Source of the DNA: Tulasnella sp. 424
Lineage: Eukaryota; Basidiomycota; Agaricomycetes; Cantharellales; Tulasnellaceae
Reading direction: 5' to 3'
Length of the DNA stretch: 64,000 bases
NCBI GenBank assembly: GCA_019633425.1
Contig: WSUB01000058.1
Location: 62,001 to 126,000, forward strand
In this document: one piece after another, positions 33,674 through 47,049 of the stretch
Layout: each line of letters starts with the position of its first letter
Numbering within the stretch: the stretch's first letter is position 1
Translations under genes and position numbers: made by a program
Notes under the pieces: model-generated
Database searches by the model: none
The model's input: the letters and a program-made list of their open reading frames with translations, nothing else
Told to the model about the DNA's origin: nothing

Positions 33674-35531
33674 AAATCCGGTGGTGCAACGGCGCCCTGG
33701 CAACGGTTTGTTCTCGCTCTTTATGCCTTCGTTCATCTCCCGCTTTGCACTGCATGCCAAGTCGTGTACTGGACCTCCACGCACGCTTGCGAGTGCGCTG
33801 GTCCGTCTTCTTATATTAACACGGCCAAGTACTGGCGAAACCACGAGCAACGTCCCCATGGACATCTTGTGTCATTGAATCCATTGGTCGCGGCTCAGTA
33901 TTTTCTCTGATCCATTATTGGCATCTAATTGTTATGCAAACATCTCCACCTAGGTCTGTTCGGTAAGTTTGCACTGTCGCTGCGGCAATCGCCGACCCGC
34001 CAGACAATAAACCCGTTCTGGAATGGGCCATGTCACTTGCTGACGTTGAGCGGATTTCAAGAGTCAGGTCGGCAATTCTTTGCAGGATCTTTGTTGCAGT
34101 GTCCTAAACCCTCTCTCCGAATGGGGAGCTGAGAGACGTTTGAAATCTTCCAGAAAGAAGGCGGGTCACCATTTGCTTGACATTGACATTTAGAAATTTC
34201 CATGGACCGGAACCCTGGCCGATTCGCGATGGAAATTCTGTTCACGCAATCTCAGCCTGTGGGTATGGGGCAGGAAATGACGAAATGACTGGAGGTCAGA
34301 CCTCTGGTCTACTTTTTTTATCTAGTCCGCTCCCGTTTCCTACTTCGGTCTAAGCTCCATCGGGTCCCGAGAAGTAGCGATGCTGAGAGGCATGGACTGG
34401 GTTTCACCGGGATCAGTGCTGTAGTGCCTCAGTCTTCCGAACGTGTGGAACGGACTTGGGTGTACCCCGCTGAAACGCGGCCTGAATCCTGTTGGTCAGC
34501 CGGTCTCTTGGACTCTCGGATCACGGTTTATCCCGGGATTACCATGGACCCTTAGAGCCGCCATCTCACTAGCAAGCCTTTCTTCAAGTCGATGGACGGT
34601 GGTAAGATTTGCATGTGGCTTCAAAGCACAAGCGGAGCAATGTTCCGGTTCAGAACACGGCGGCAATGTGTGAGAATCCGCAGACCATGTTCGGGATTCT
34701 TCCAAAGCCGAAACACGATGCGATCATTCCCTGCTAAAACGTCCTAATCGGCCTGATTTCCGCTGAGAGAACTGCGTATATTTTCCGGATCCAAACATGT
34801 CCTGAACACGGGCGGTCATTTTCCACACATCCACCGCGTGTTCGGATTCCGGACTTTACCGAACCAGATTTTTGAGGTCATCTATGATTGCTCGGCAAAG
34901 GTCGAAGGAGAGCTTCACTCTCCGATAAGCGTCTGAGCGATTCTTCAAGATGATGGCCAGGCGACGGAAAGTGGCATAGGAGATGGTCAGTTGTAGACCC
35001 GACCGATGACATCGGGGTGGAAATCCGGGTCGATTCGAGATGGGATTGGCTTGGTTGGAGGCCCTCCGGCCTTACGCGAGAGGAGGGTCTGGGAAATGAA
35101 CTGGACCCTGGATCGCTGGTTGACGATGGACAACGTGGATGCTATCCAGATGACCGGGTGGGTTACATATTTCAAACAACATCCCCAGGAGCTCGAGTGT
35201 GAGAATAGCCGCCCCGCCAGGGGGAATGGAAAGTTCCTGCATCTTTATGGAAGCGGAGCTCGACACAGCTAGGTTCATCATAATGTTTTTTATCTGCTCG
35301 CAAGCCACCAAACCTCAGGACTGCTCACCCTGACGAGTCCGAGGGAGATCTGCCAGTGCACAAACGGTCGCGCCGCAAGATTCTGACGGAACCGAGGGCA
35401 CTTGCACCGGATTTTCTCCCCACAATAGCCCAAAAATCCCTCGACTTAAAGGCCATGCTTCCATGCCAGGCTAGTCTCGCATTCCCCTGCCATTACTCCC
35501 ATGCACACAGCTTGACGTCGAACGTCAGTCA
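33674..35531. other. Gene-poor region
   Basis: About 1.9 kb with only short frames of 60-90 codons, none with a recognisable domain or supporting splice pattern. A poly-T run occurs near 34310. It may contain decayed sequence, but I cannot identify it. Confidence 0.5.
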
Positions 35532-38500
35532 ATGTCGTCCCCAAGTTCTAACTCGATGCTATACGTAAGAGGGGCTACAGTGCCCTCAGCCCTTTCTACA
35601 AAGACCCCAACCTCAAAAGATAGGAGCGTTGGACAGTTGAAGAGACCAAGAGAAGAGCCGTTGAGCGGACTCGGAGAAGATGGTGATAACCCAGAGCAGA
35701 AGCGAAGCAGAAATTCCCCCGTCAGTCATTCTCTTCTCCGTCGAGAGGATGGTCTAGAGCTCAAAAGCCTTGTGAATCCTTGTGTCATGTAGGGAAATTT
35801 GGCATCTTGTCATGGTATAAGTCTTAGCCAAATCACGTTTTCAAGCCACGTCATGCAAGCTAACGGCAGGGAGGGAAGAACGATCCTAGCAAGCATGAGT
35901 TCAAGCAACCAATACAACGCACTGGGATCAGAAATTCGCGTCGCTGCGAAGAAACTGCGGTGCCACGACACGACTATGGACGGGGACACGTTTTCCAAGG
36001 TACAATCCAACTTGTAATGTCCCAAGGTAGTATCTCTCGCTCACCTGTTAGTACCCCTTAGGCATTGGCTTATGAGCTCGACCTGCTAGTCGATCTGTCT
36101 CATCCAAACATCGGCAAACTTACCGGCTTCGAGCAAGATCTCCAAAACGGGATTGTCTGGATGTTTTCAACTTGGGAAGCGAATGGCAACCTGAGCGAGT
36201 TCCTAGCAACCGGGCAATGGAAAATCCCCGAGCGTCTCTCACTGGTGAGATCAAGCTTGCAACTCTTCAAGATACTCCATGATTTACCATATCCCACTTT
36301 AGGTTAAGGATATAATAGCGGGACTGAAATATCTACACACGTACCAGCCACCCATCTGCCACGGCAATTTCAAATCCGTGAGTAGGCCAGTGTGTAGTCA
36401 AGCCCCCAGCCAGCTGATACGAACCCCTCAGCGCAACGTTCTAGTCAACTCAGCTTCCCGTGCGGTTGTCACTGATTTTTTGTCCGCTCGCATTTTACGG
36501 CGAGTGAGTAAAGTTGCGGAACGCCGGGTGTATGGTCAAGCCATGGTTCTCCAGCAGTTCAAGTTCCAAGCAGAAGGTCCCAGTTCGCCTCAGCTCAGCA
36601 TATCATACTGTGGGACGCGACTAAGTTTGGTTGCGTTGGGCGAGTACGTGCGATGGGAAGCCCCAGAAGTACATTTTGGGATGCAACCCGATTTTCCGTG
36701 TGATATTTGGGCGGCTGGATGGATCTGCTGTGAGGTTGGTGTTTCGGTGTCAAGGGCTTGGCACGGCTGGGCTCACGTACGAAATCTTTCCCTTTAGATC
36801 ATAACGAACAAGATACCGCTCTCCGGAAACGACTCTTCGACATTAGAAACGTTTGAGCGGAACCTACCCGAAATCCATGGGGCCACGGAGAGAGAACAGG
36901 TCTCCAGTCTCTGCGGATTGGTAGAGGCGTGCCTGGCGCTGGATCCCCTTAAAAGGCCAACCATTGAGTGGTGTGAGACGGAGGTCAAAGGCATGGTAAG
37001 TCAAATACACGGGTTGCGTCTGCGCTACAGACATTGATTTCTTCTCAGGCGTCGGTAGTACCAGCGAGCGGGACGTTATCCGGCGATAAAATACGATCAC
37101 CTAAGCTTCTATGCGAGCTCGGTCGCACGCACTACCAGCTGGGCAATAACGAGGCTGCTCTTCCCTTATTCACCCAGGCCTTGGCAATTGCTCGCATCGT
37201 CGGTGACAATAGCCTCGTCGCAGAGGCCATGGTTGGTCTGGGTAATATCCAGCGTGACCTTGGCAAGTATGCCGCCGCAGAGGAGTCCTTTTCAGGAGCC
37301 AGAAACATTTATGTTCGCAATGACAACCATCTGGGTCAAGCGGCGGTATTATCTGGTCTCGGAGAAGTCTGTCGTTTTCAAGCCAAGTACGTCGAGGCAG
37401 AGAGCTTCTTCAAGTCTGCACTCGACATCTACACTCGCTTCGACGATGATTTGGGCTTAGGAACCACATTACGTGGTCTGGCCCACATCTATCGGATACA
37501 GTCCAAGCACCAAGAAGCCGAGGAAACCTTCATTCGAGCTCGCGAGAGCTACACTCGCATTGGGGACGACTTGGGTCGAGCGGACACATTAGGAGGACTG
37601 GGAGACATATATCGCGTACAAGCCATGTTTCAACAAGCGGAGGAGTGCTTCATCAAGGCTCAGGATATTTACACTCGGATGGACAATGCGCTGGGCAGGG
37701 CAGACATGTTCCGCGGGCTGGGAAACGCATACCGAGCCCAGGCCAGATACTCCAGCGCCGAGGAGTGCTTCAAACAATCTCGGAACCTATATTTTCATAT
37801 AGGTAACGAACGCGGCCAAGCGGGTGCCCTGCGTGGGCTAGGAAATGTATACCGAGCACAATCAAAATACTCCGAAGCCGAGGAAGCCCTGACGGAAGCC
37901 CGAGACCTCAGCACTCGCATAGGGGACGACTCCGGCCTCGCGGCTGCCTTTCGTGGGCTTGGCAACGTTTACCGTGCTCAGGCGAGATATGGTGAAGCAA
38001 AATCTTCGTTCATTCTCGCAAGAGATCTCAGCGCGCTCATCGAGGACGACCAGGGTCAGGCGGACGCTCTTGGAGGATTGGGAGATGCTTACCGAGGCGA
38101 GGGCAGTTACGAAGAAGCCGAGGATGCACTCAACGACGCCTACGAAATCTACACTCGAATGTGTGACAAGCGTGGTCAAGCAGATACATTAGCTGGGCTC
38201 GGAAGTATCTACGATGCCCAGTCTATGTACGGCGAAGCTGCCGAACTCTTCGTACAAGCTCGAGACCTCTATTGCGCGATCGACAATGACGTAGGAGAAG
38301 CAGATATGTTGGGTCTCCTTGGCGAGATGTACCTTTTCCAGGACATGTACACGGAGGCGGAAGAATCGTTCGGTCATGCCCGAGAGATCTACACCCGTTT
38401 AGGAAATCACCGCGGCCGAGGAAACGCATCACGTGGGCTGGACAGGGTTGCCTGTGCCCGTCAAGACCAACTTCAAGTTGAAGCTTGTGATGATGATAGT

Positions 38501-39585
38501 AGTGACGCCGACGTGCAGACTACTAGAAACCTCAGCGACGGAGAATCCAATGGGGTTGCCGAGGGATCCTCTAGTGACCCCCTAGATCTCGAACCGCTGA
38601 TAGGCTCGGTGTCGTCCACACCTGTCAACGTCAACGGTCACTTTTGCGACGTTTTCCAAGGCATTCACAATACTGCAGGCAAGGTTGCGCTCAAACGGCC
38701 AAGAATAGCCGGAACGGATTATGATGGCGATGCAATCAGGGTAAGAACTGATTCTTCTCTTCCGTATTCGGTAGCGACTCTGACCTTTTACTCTAAAAAG
38801 CGGTTTGAGAGAGAAGCAGCGACATGGAAGCACCTTCGACACCCTCATATCCTGGAATTTATTGGTACACTAAAACGCGATGGCCATCTCTATCTCGTCA
38901 GCCCGTTCATCGCTAACGGAACCTTGGTGGAGTACCTCTTCCGACACCCAGATGTCAAGCGGGTTAGGCTGGTATGTAACACTCTCTAGCTTGTCTTGCG
39001 CGGGACTGAGCGAGGTCGAACTCCCCTACATAGCTGCGCGAAACAGCTGATGCTATCCAGTATCTTCATAGGCAAAATGTCATCCACGGTGACATAAAAG
39101 GCACGAATATTCTCATCAGTGAAGATGCCCACGTATTGCTCTGTGACTTCGGGTTAACAAAAATGATCGATTCGAGGACATCTACCTGCGCCAAGGGGGC
39201 TGGTTCTGTCCGGTGGATGAGTCCGGAGCTTTGGGACAACGAGCCCCGGACCTTCGAAAGTGACGTCTACGCCTTTGGAATGACAATCGCCGAGGTACTA
39301 ATCTCATTTGGAGTTGGTTCCCCACTTATTCAACTGTGGCTCTATCCTTAGGTACTCACCGGACAAGCGCCGTTCCCCCACTTGTTGACCAGCACGGGTG
39401 TCATGATGGCCGTGATGGGTAGGAATGAACGTCCCTTGAGGGACCCTGCATCATCTCCCGACGGAGAATCGTATGAAGAGGCCTGGAAAGTTGCCGCCGC
39501 ATGCTGGCCCACGAGCCCATCCGAAAGGATTTCAATAGCGGAAGCACACCATCGTCTCCTCACAGAACACGTAGCGAGTTGGTAG
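35532..39585 (+). CDS. Pseudokinase - 11 TPR - protein kinase fusion
   Basis: Signalling-type protein of about 1170 aa from ten exons: 35532-35720, 35793-35999, 36062-36244, 36303-36377, 36432-36734, 36798-36996, 37049-38740, 38801-38971, 39034-39294 and 39352-39585. An N-terminal kinase-like domain keeps the VAAKK lysine (about residue 116). It has HGN instead of HRD/HGD and DFL instead of DFG, so it is predicted inactive. Eleven tandem 40-residue TPR units follow (about 410-850), with the pattern GxxYRxQxxYxEAEE. The C-terminal kinase has VALKRP, HGDIKGTNIL, DFG and GSVRWMSPE and should be active. Exon 6 contains a one-base shift near 36953-36962: the frame reading DPLKRP runs into TGA, while the next frame gives TIEWCETEV and matches the downstream phase. 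That is either a sequencing error or a real lesion. Confidence 0.85.
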
Positions 39586-40192
39586 AGCCTCCGGTGAGTG
39601 CTCTCTAAAGTAGCAGATATGTATCTCTGTGAACAGGATCCCTATGGTGATAGCTTCCATCACTGCAGCAATAAGGAGGAGGAATGAGCGACCTCTGCAT
39701 ATCCAGAGCCGCCTTCGCACACGACGGATGCATGGATTAGGCGAGGAACGCTGAAGGCCGGGCTGAATTAAGGGAATAGACAGAGAAAATATGATAGTTG
39801 AAGAGGGGTAGGAGGTTGAACTTACAAAAGCTAGCGATAGGTGTCTTGTAGCGTTTCGACGGTCGTGGTTGATGTTTGTTCGGCCATCTGTTGAGGGAAA
39901 CCACCACTGGCCCTTAACGAGCTTTGAAACCTTGCATCCTAAAGAAGTTCTTAAGATATCGGTTAGGGAAGATGTCTGGAAGTTCTAAGACAATCGATGT
40001 GCGCGCTTTTAGTGAGGTATGGGGACGGAAGGTGAGCTGGGCATCGCCACCCAATCGAACAAACAAGTTAGATTCTGAACTGCTTGCTTTCTCCCTTACC
40101 ACCGCGACCTCCCCGAACGCAGTCAGTAGCGTGAAGGGAGCTCTACTCGGTATTAAAAACATTACTACGCTACTGTATACAACACCTCAGCT
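39586..40192. other. Intergenic region, possible unresolved minus-strand gene
   Basis: An 82-codon frame on the minus strand (39914-40162, starting MFLIPSRAPFTLL) has plausible splice sites around it but no recognisable domain. I could not assemble a convincing model. Confidence 0.35.
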
Positions 40193-43100
40193 ATGCAGAA
40201 AGAATCGACAAGACGCGGATTTACCTTATAAGTCTCTTTCGTCATGCGCTGGTTTGCACGACCGCAACTGACCTCGGTTTCTCTTTCGAAATATCCACAA
40301 ACCACCAAAAAGTTGTCCTAGAAATTGAATTTTCTGGGTCTATACGCGTAAGCTGATTGTCATCTGTGCTGTTATTCAGGAGTTGGGTCGCTGACATTCG
40401 TTATGCGATTGCGTCTGTATTTGTGTGGTTCCGAAATCGGCTGGCGATGAACACAATAATATGACCACAGGGCTACACGGAGCTTACCATCGTTCCCACT
40501 ATACCGACCCTCAAGAGTGTTCATCTGCATTGTAGGCAATGTGGTTGGTCTTTTTGTTTCATTGCGTCCACCTCGACGTAGACCCTGACATGAATGGCAC
40601 CACCTCCACCCCCAGAGATTATGAAAGTGACCGTCGCAGGAGTAGTATCCGACTACATCCATTACGATCCTTTGGTCAATATCCATGTTGCGAATCGGTC
40701 GGATGTTCATCTATATCCTGAGATCAAGCGCAAGCTGTACTCAGCCCTGTCAGAAGGAGATGAAGGGGAGTTGTCAATCGGGTTACCGGCAGAGATAGTA
40801 ACGAGACAAGTGCGTTGCTCCCTTTGAAGCTCCAGCTCTGGCCCCTGGATCCGTTGCTGGCTTCAGATACTGATGACGCTCGTCGGGTGCTTGCAGGAAC
40901 AGGCCTGGAGCAACAATTCCCAACCAGACGGAACAGTTCCCGCCGAAGCGATTGCCTTTACTGTTCGAATCGACTATATTATCCGAAATCCCGCTGAAGG
41001 ATTGGAGTTCGTCGTGCCTACGGAGGCTTATCCTTATGTGCGTTAGACATGCGAAAAGTGCGGAATAGCGCGTGCTGACGGGATCGGCGTTGCAGCGTGT
41101 TCCCCACATGTACACTACACCGTCGGTTCCTGATGCTGCACGATGCTGGGTCCCTTGTGTGGACAATCTCTGGGAGCGGTGTACTTGGGATCTTCAATTC
41201 GTCGTTCCAAGGTTCCTGGACGAAAGACCGGATGATGAAGAAGGGAGCTTTCCGGTTGTCGTTGTAGCAAGTGGTGACTTCATGGAGCAAGTGAGTCTAT
41301 CGCGTCGGCGGGATCATCAGATTCGGTGAACTCACCTAATTCGAAATCCCATCTAGGTCTCGCATCCTTACAACTCTTCGAAAAACATCTTCTTTTTCAA
41401 CCAACCAGTCCCAACATCCGTCCAGCACATCGCATTTGCCGCTGGCCCGTTTCACGTCCTTGAGCTGCCAATTGAAGAGTCGCCAGTTGATGCGGACAAA
41501 GAAGATGAAGAGGAAGTACTTCAGCCACAGATGCATGTATTTTGCCTGCCTGGTCTAGAAGGGATGCTCGCCACAACCACCTCGTTTTATCGTTCTGCTA
41601 TGCGGTTCTATTCCACGCTCGGCGCGTATCCGTTTGGATCCTTCAAAGCGGTGTTCGTCGACGAACTTCCTACCCAGCGCTTCGACTCCGCCACCTTGGC
41701 AATCATCAGCAACGACCTTCTATACGGGGAAGATGCCGTCGAGCAAGTGTACGAATCGAGGATGAGCTTGTCTCACGCACTCGCCCTACAGTGGATCGGT
41801 ATCAATGTCGTTCAAAAGACGTGGAGCGATACATGGTTAATTAACGGCTTGGGCTCCTACATCGCTGCGCTCTTCTTCCGCAAGATGTTCGGGACGAACG
41901 AGTATCGTTTCAGGTTGAAGAAGGATATGGATCGGGTGGTGACGTTGGATATGGGATCGCAGTACCCAATCTGCCAGCCAGCGGTCGTAGAGCCTCCAGA
42001 TGCAGCCCAACTCTCGTTCATCAACCTCAAGGCACCCCTCGTCCTGTACATCCTCGATCGCCATCTCGGCAAATCCGGCACTTCACACAGTTTGTCCCGT
42101 GCCATCCCCAAAATACTCCTCTCAGCCATCTCGGGCGACCTCGCTGGCAACACTCTCACCACGCTTTCCTTCCTCCGGACGTGTCGCAAGATCAGTGGAG
42201 TTGACCCAAGGATATTCGCTGAGCAGTGGATATATGGGAGCGGTTGCCCTCATTTTACTTTCAGTGCGAGCTTCAATCGAAAGAAGTTGGTGGTAGAATT
42301 CATGATGCGCCAGATATGCCCGGCGTTTGAAGCAAACCGGAGCGACCCAGCTGCGATGGCCTTGTACAAGCCAGTTTCATTCTTCGAGGTTCGTAATTTG
42401 GGTCCATCTATTATTCCTTACTAATCCGGACTGCGGCAATTTTGTTCAGGGGACGATCACTGTTCGCATTCACGAGGCTGATGGCACACCATACGAGCAC
42501 GTCCTCGACATTCGAGCGCCTCAAAAGCACTACGAAGTACTTTTCAACACCAAGTACAAGCGCGTTAGACGAAACACGAAGCGCTACATCAGTCGCAAAG
42601 CAGCTGCCCTAGCGGCTGCTCAGGGAGATTCAGAAGCTATGGAGGATATCAGCCTCCTCAATGAAGCATTCACTTTATCCTTGTGGGAGGACGACAACGA
42701 GCGGGCAAAGTGGAAGGTCGCCGATTGGACTGAAGAGGATGAGCAGCGAATGGCAGGCGCAACGTACGAATGGATTAGGATGGACGCGGACTTCGAATGG
42801 ATCGGAGAGATTGCGTTTGACCAACCTGACTTCATGTGGGTTTCGCAGCTTCAGAGGGATAGAGATGTTGTGGCGCAGCTTGAGGTGCGGGCGGCTGTCG
42901 AACGGGTTCAATTAAAATTACTGACCTTTGGGCTATTCGCCTGTAGGCTTTGCGAGCCCTCGCGAGGCAACCATCCGCCATTGTCTCCAGTTTTTTGACG
43001 CACACTGTTTTGGTCTCGAACTACTTCTACCGTGTTCGGATGGAAGCAGCTTTGCTACTCATTCGGGTAGGTTCAATGAACTGCGGTTGAGAGACTGTGG

Positions 43101-46100
43101 CCTGACTTGGTTCTGTCCGCATCACAGTGCGCCTTGGAGGATCTGCAGTTCATTGGGATTTTCCATCTTCTCAAGATTTTTACTGCGTGGTGCTACGAGC
43201 CGCAGCAACGAAGACACGAGTTTGGGACTCGATTCATTCCTCGGCCCAATGATTTCTCAAATATCCCTGATTATTTTGTTCGAAAGGTAGGAGGCTCCTC
43301 CGTTTTCAGCTGGGCTTGACTCGTCTGATAAAGCCTCTTTAGAGCATTATCGTGTCGCTAGCGCAGTTCCGCGAAGGGCATAAAATGGACCACGTTGTCA
43401 CCCGTTTCCTACTAGATCAACTAAAGTTTAACGACAACACGACCAACCCTGTAAGCATTCTCGTTTTAATTGAACGACCCCTCGGCTAAACTACTGTTCA
43501 CCATTCTCCAGTATAGCGATGGTCTGTACATCAGCACGTTGATTGCGGCCGTCGGCGCGACTCTCCTACCAACAATCCAGGCCGAACAATCCCAGCTCAT
43601 GGCAACGACCCAAGCACCGTTGGAAAAGACTCAGGAAGCGGAGTTACTTCGTGACGCCCTCATTGAGGTTGAGAGATATCGGGAGATGGATCGTCTTGTG
43701 CCTTCTATGCATAATGTCGTCTCCATCGCTGCCTTGGAGGTGAGTTGCAGCGTTATCGTAAACCCGTTAAGGAGCCGTGCTGAACTCTGTCCTATAGTGG
43801 TATCTAATGCTTATGATGGGCAATATGATTGGCAACGACGTCAGCATCTTTTTGAAGTACACCAGGTATGAACCCCTTCAGTAATTACGGGAATGGAAAT
43901 TGAATATTTCTTCCAGAGAGGGAAACTACCCTGGAGTTCGAATGGCTGCTTTCGATGGATTACTCCTAATGAAGTGGTACTCTAGCAAGACCCTCATCCG
44001 TTACATCATGGCAGTCATCGCGACAGACTCTTCTCGTCTTATTCGCCGTCACGTAGCGAGGGGGGTTTGTGAGAGCTTCGGCGTACTCTTCGCAATCGGC
44101 GACATTCCCTGGGTTGGTTCAAAGGCGCAGGACGTTCTGATCGAAGAAGACGGAAGCACGCCTGTGGTGGAAAAGAAAAACCCCAAGAAGAAAGAAGTGG
44201 ACGTCATGTTGAAATCACTCCAGAAGAACGCCGGGAAAGCATTATCGTTGCGCGAGTGTATCATGCCTATCATTCTGTACGTGGATCGTCCTGGGTCCTG
44301 TTCCCAGCCCCACTAACTGAATTTGATATGTAGTGCTCCAGACACCGACCCGCAAGTGAGGTTGTGTATGCTCAAAGTGTGCGACCTTCTGTATCGGGCT
44401 GCAGAAGAGTCTGTGCCAACTCTCAAGATTACCCTGCCTGCCACCCCTGTGGTAGAAGTACCACCTCATTCGCCCGCGCTCGTGTCAACTCCAACGCTAA
44501 AACTCGTAAAGGCTGGACCACGGAGGTCATTAAGCTCGTTCAATATACCGCCTCCCTCTCCCTCTCCATCCTTGGATGCAATGCCCACTCCCAAGCCCAA
44601 GCTGCGCCTCATGACCAGCAAGGTCGCCGACAGCCCGGCGCCTCCGTTGGCCAGTGGTGTTGGCGTCCGGGATCAGCGGTTGATGCCACCACCTCCGGTT
44701 CCTGCTCGAGCAAACGTTACGGAAGAAGAGCCACGGCGGCCCAAGAAGAAGGAGAAGCCTGCGAGTGATGGCCAAGGGAAAGGATCAGCGGACCGGAAGA
44801 TGTGCGAACGAGTTCTCGACAAACTCTTCAAGCACCATCATGCTCGTGTCTTTGGCCAACCTGTTGATCCTGTCCGCGACAACGCACCTGGGTAAGAGAG
44901 AAGTTCCCTATCATTTGAACCTTCGCTAATGCCGTGCTTATAGCTATTGGGAGAAGATTAAGACTCCTATGGACCTGAGTACCATACGAGAAAAACTCAA
45001 ACGGCACTCATATGCAGACAGATTCGCCTTTGAAAGCGACTTCCAATTGATGATTAGAAACGCCCAAGAGTACAACCCTACAACTCACCCCGTCCATATC
45101 GCGTCTAGAGCATTTGATACCTTCTTCAAAACCGGTATGCACGATATGACCTGTTGCCGACCTGAAGCTGACATACGGACTCGACCAGAATGGGCAAAGG
45201 CCAACAAAGCACTTGACAAGGCTACCAGTCGGAGCGGCCACATTCTTCCTCCCCCATCTACAGGTGGTGATGACATGGCAAATGCCGCCCTGGCGCTTGA
45301 AGTTGAACCTCTTCAAGAACACGAGAAGGCAACGGTAGAAGCTGCAGACGAGCTAGCGGCACTAATTGAACTCGCTCCGCCACCATCTCTTCCTCCCCCG
45401 CCAACTCTTCCTGGGCCACAACCATCTCTCAAACTCAAGTTGACATCCGGTCGGTCAACGCCGAAGGAACCGGTTGCTCGGGCAACCCCTCCGGCTCCTC
45501 CTGTCGTTGAAAGCCTGGTCCAAACCATTGCGAACAGCGCGAAGCCACCAAAGCCTCCCAAACTCTCGAAACCTCCGAAGCCTCTCAAGATTGTGGTGCA
45601 ATCCCAGAGCACACGGAAGCCGACTCCTCCACGTCCTGCTCCCGCCCCACCTGTCAAAGCCACGCCTAGCTCTAGTATTCGGGAAGACGAAGACATCCTG
45701 CTGGCCGAGCTTGATATGATCGAGGCAGAGAAGGGGCACACTCCCTCCCCAACGAAGAAGAGCAAACCGAAAGACAAAGACCGGAACGTTAACCCTATGG
45801 ACCTTTCTGAGGATTGGCTTTTGAGCGAAGCTGCTGTAGAGCAACCAAAAGAGCAACCAAAAGAGCGAACCAAGGGCAAGGAGAAGGCAGAGAGAAAGAT
45901 GAAGCTACCGTCCGAACCAACCGTAAAGAGCCAAGCCTCCCTTCCTCCGAAGCTCCCTGTGGCTTCATCCTCCACTTCCAACTCTGCTAGGCCGTCTCCA
46001 ACCGTCTCCCTCGCTCCACCACCAGCTCCGGCTTCAGTGAAACTGAAAGTCAAGTCGAAGGAATCCACCCCAGTGGCACAATCTTCCTCATCTAGCACAC

Positions 46101-46970
46101 GCACAGCAACAACTCCCATCGACCTGGTGAAGTGTAAAGCCATAATTAACAAGCTCCGGAAGGAAACGGCCCATGCCCTGCCCTTTGGCTGGCCTGTGGA
46201 TGCGATCGCTCAAGGCTGCCCAACGTGAGTTCTACCTTTTGGCCCGTTGAGCGATGAAACTGACTCTTCCAATCAGTTATTACGATGAGATCAAAGAGCC
46301 TATGGATTTCATGACTCTGGAGAACAACCTTAACGATGGGCGATATAAGACGATGGAGCAGTTTGAGCGGAACATGCGTTTGATCTACCGCAACTGCCGT
46401 CAGTTCAACCCCCCTGGCACGGGCATCGTCGAATCAGCGAACTATCTCGAGGCTATGTTCAACAAGGAATGGGTCAAGGCAACGGAGAAGAAGCTGTCAT
46501 CTGCAGATAGAACGTTGGCGATCAAAATTTTAAACAACATGTACAATGACGACAGGTGGGTTCACGGGCTCAATCCTTAGGCCGGCACATCTTTTTGACT
46601 CATCTCCCTGCTTTCCAGTGGTTTCTACTTCCGGGAGCCTGTCGACCCCGTCAAGCTTGGTATCCCTCATTATTTCCAAGTGGTCGACCGCAAAGACGCA
46701 CGTGATATTAGGACCATCAAGCAGAACGTGCAAGCAGGCAAATACGAATCGTTCGACCAGATTGGGGCAGACGTCCAGCTCATGGTTTCTAACGCGGTCA
46801 AGTTCAACGGAGCGGAATCTCATGTGGCCAAAACGGCTGAGACGTGTGCTAAGATTTGGAACTCTGCCATGGCAAAGAAGCGGAAAGAGGATGCGAAGAA
46901 GGCTTCCACCCATCCAACTCCACACGAGACCTCCGGGGAGCCCCCAAGCAAGAAGATCCGACTTTTCTGA
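40193..46970 (+). CDS. TAF2: TFIID subunit TAF2 with three C-terminal bromodomains
   Basis: Core promoter-recognition subunit of TFIID, about 1870 aa from 19 exons: 40193-40227, 40299-40347, 40471-40543, 40616-40809, 40897-41037, 41096-41290, 41357-42388, 42450-42884, 42947-43066, 43128-43286, 43343-43450, 43512-43739, 43798-43865, 43917-44276, 44334-44891, 44944-45134, 45189-46224, 46277-46555 and 46619-46970. All phases agree and the total is divisible by three. The first 800 residues match the M1-aminopeptidase-like fold of TAF2 (RGFTLNHQKVVLEIEFSG, GLEFVVPTEAYPY, RCWVPCVDNLWERCTW, LTHTVLVSNYFYRVRMEAAL). No HExxH zinc site is seen, as expected for TAF2. After a proline/lysine-rich linker come three bromodomains (about 1219-1318, 1627-1740 and 1745-1850) with the conserved Asn in EYNP, QFNP and KFNG. 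Intron 1 appears to be AT-AC. Confidence 0.93.
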
Positions 46971-47049
46971 CGGAATGTTCCGCATTCGTTCCTGGTTTCC
47001 ATCTTTCACAAGCATAGATTACACAGTCTAGCTAGTGGGTATAATATCA

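Noticed and set aside
34300..34345. Poly-T run that could be a retroposon tail or Pol III terminator
   Set aside because: No tRNA, SINE or target-site duplication is visible around it.
39914..40271. Overlapping open frames on both strands before TAF2
   Set aside because: Neither has a recognisable domain. The plus-strand frame overlaps TAF2 exon 1 in another phase, and the minus-strand one could not be joined into a convincing gene.
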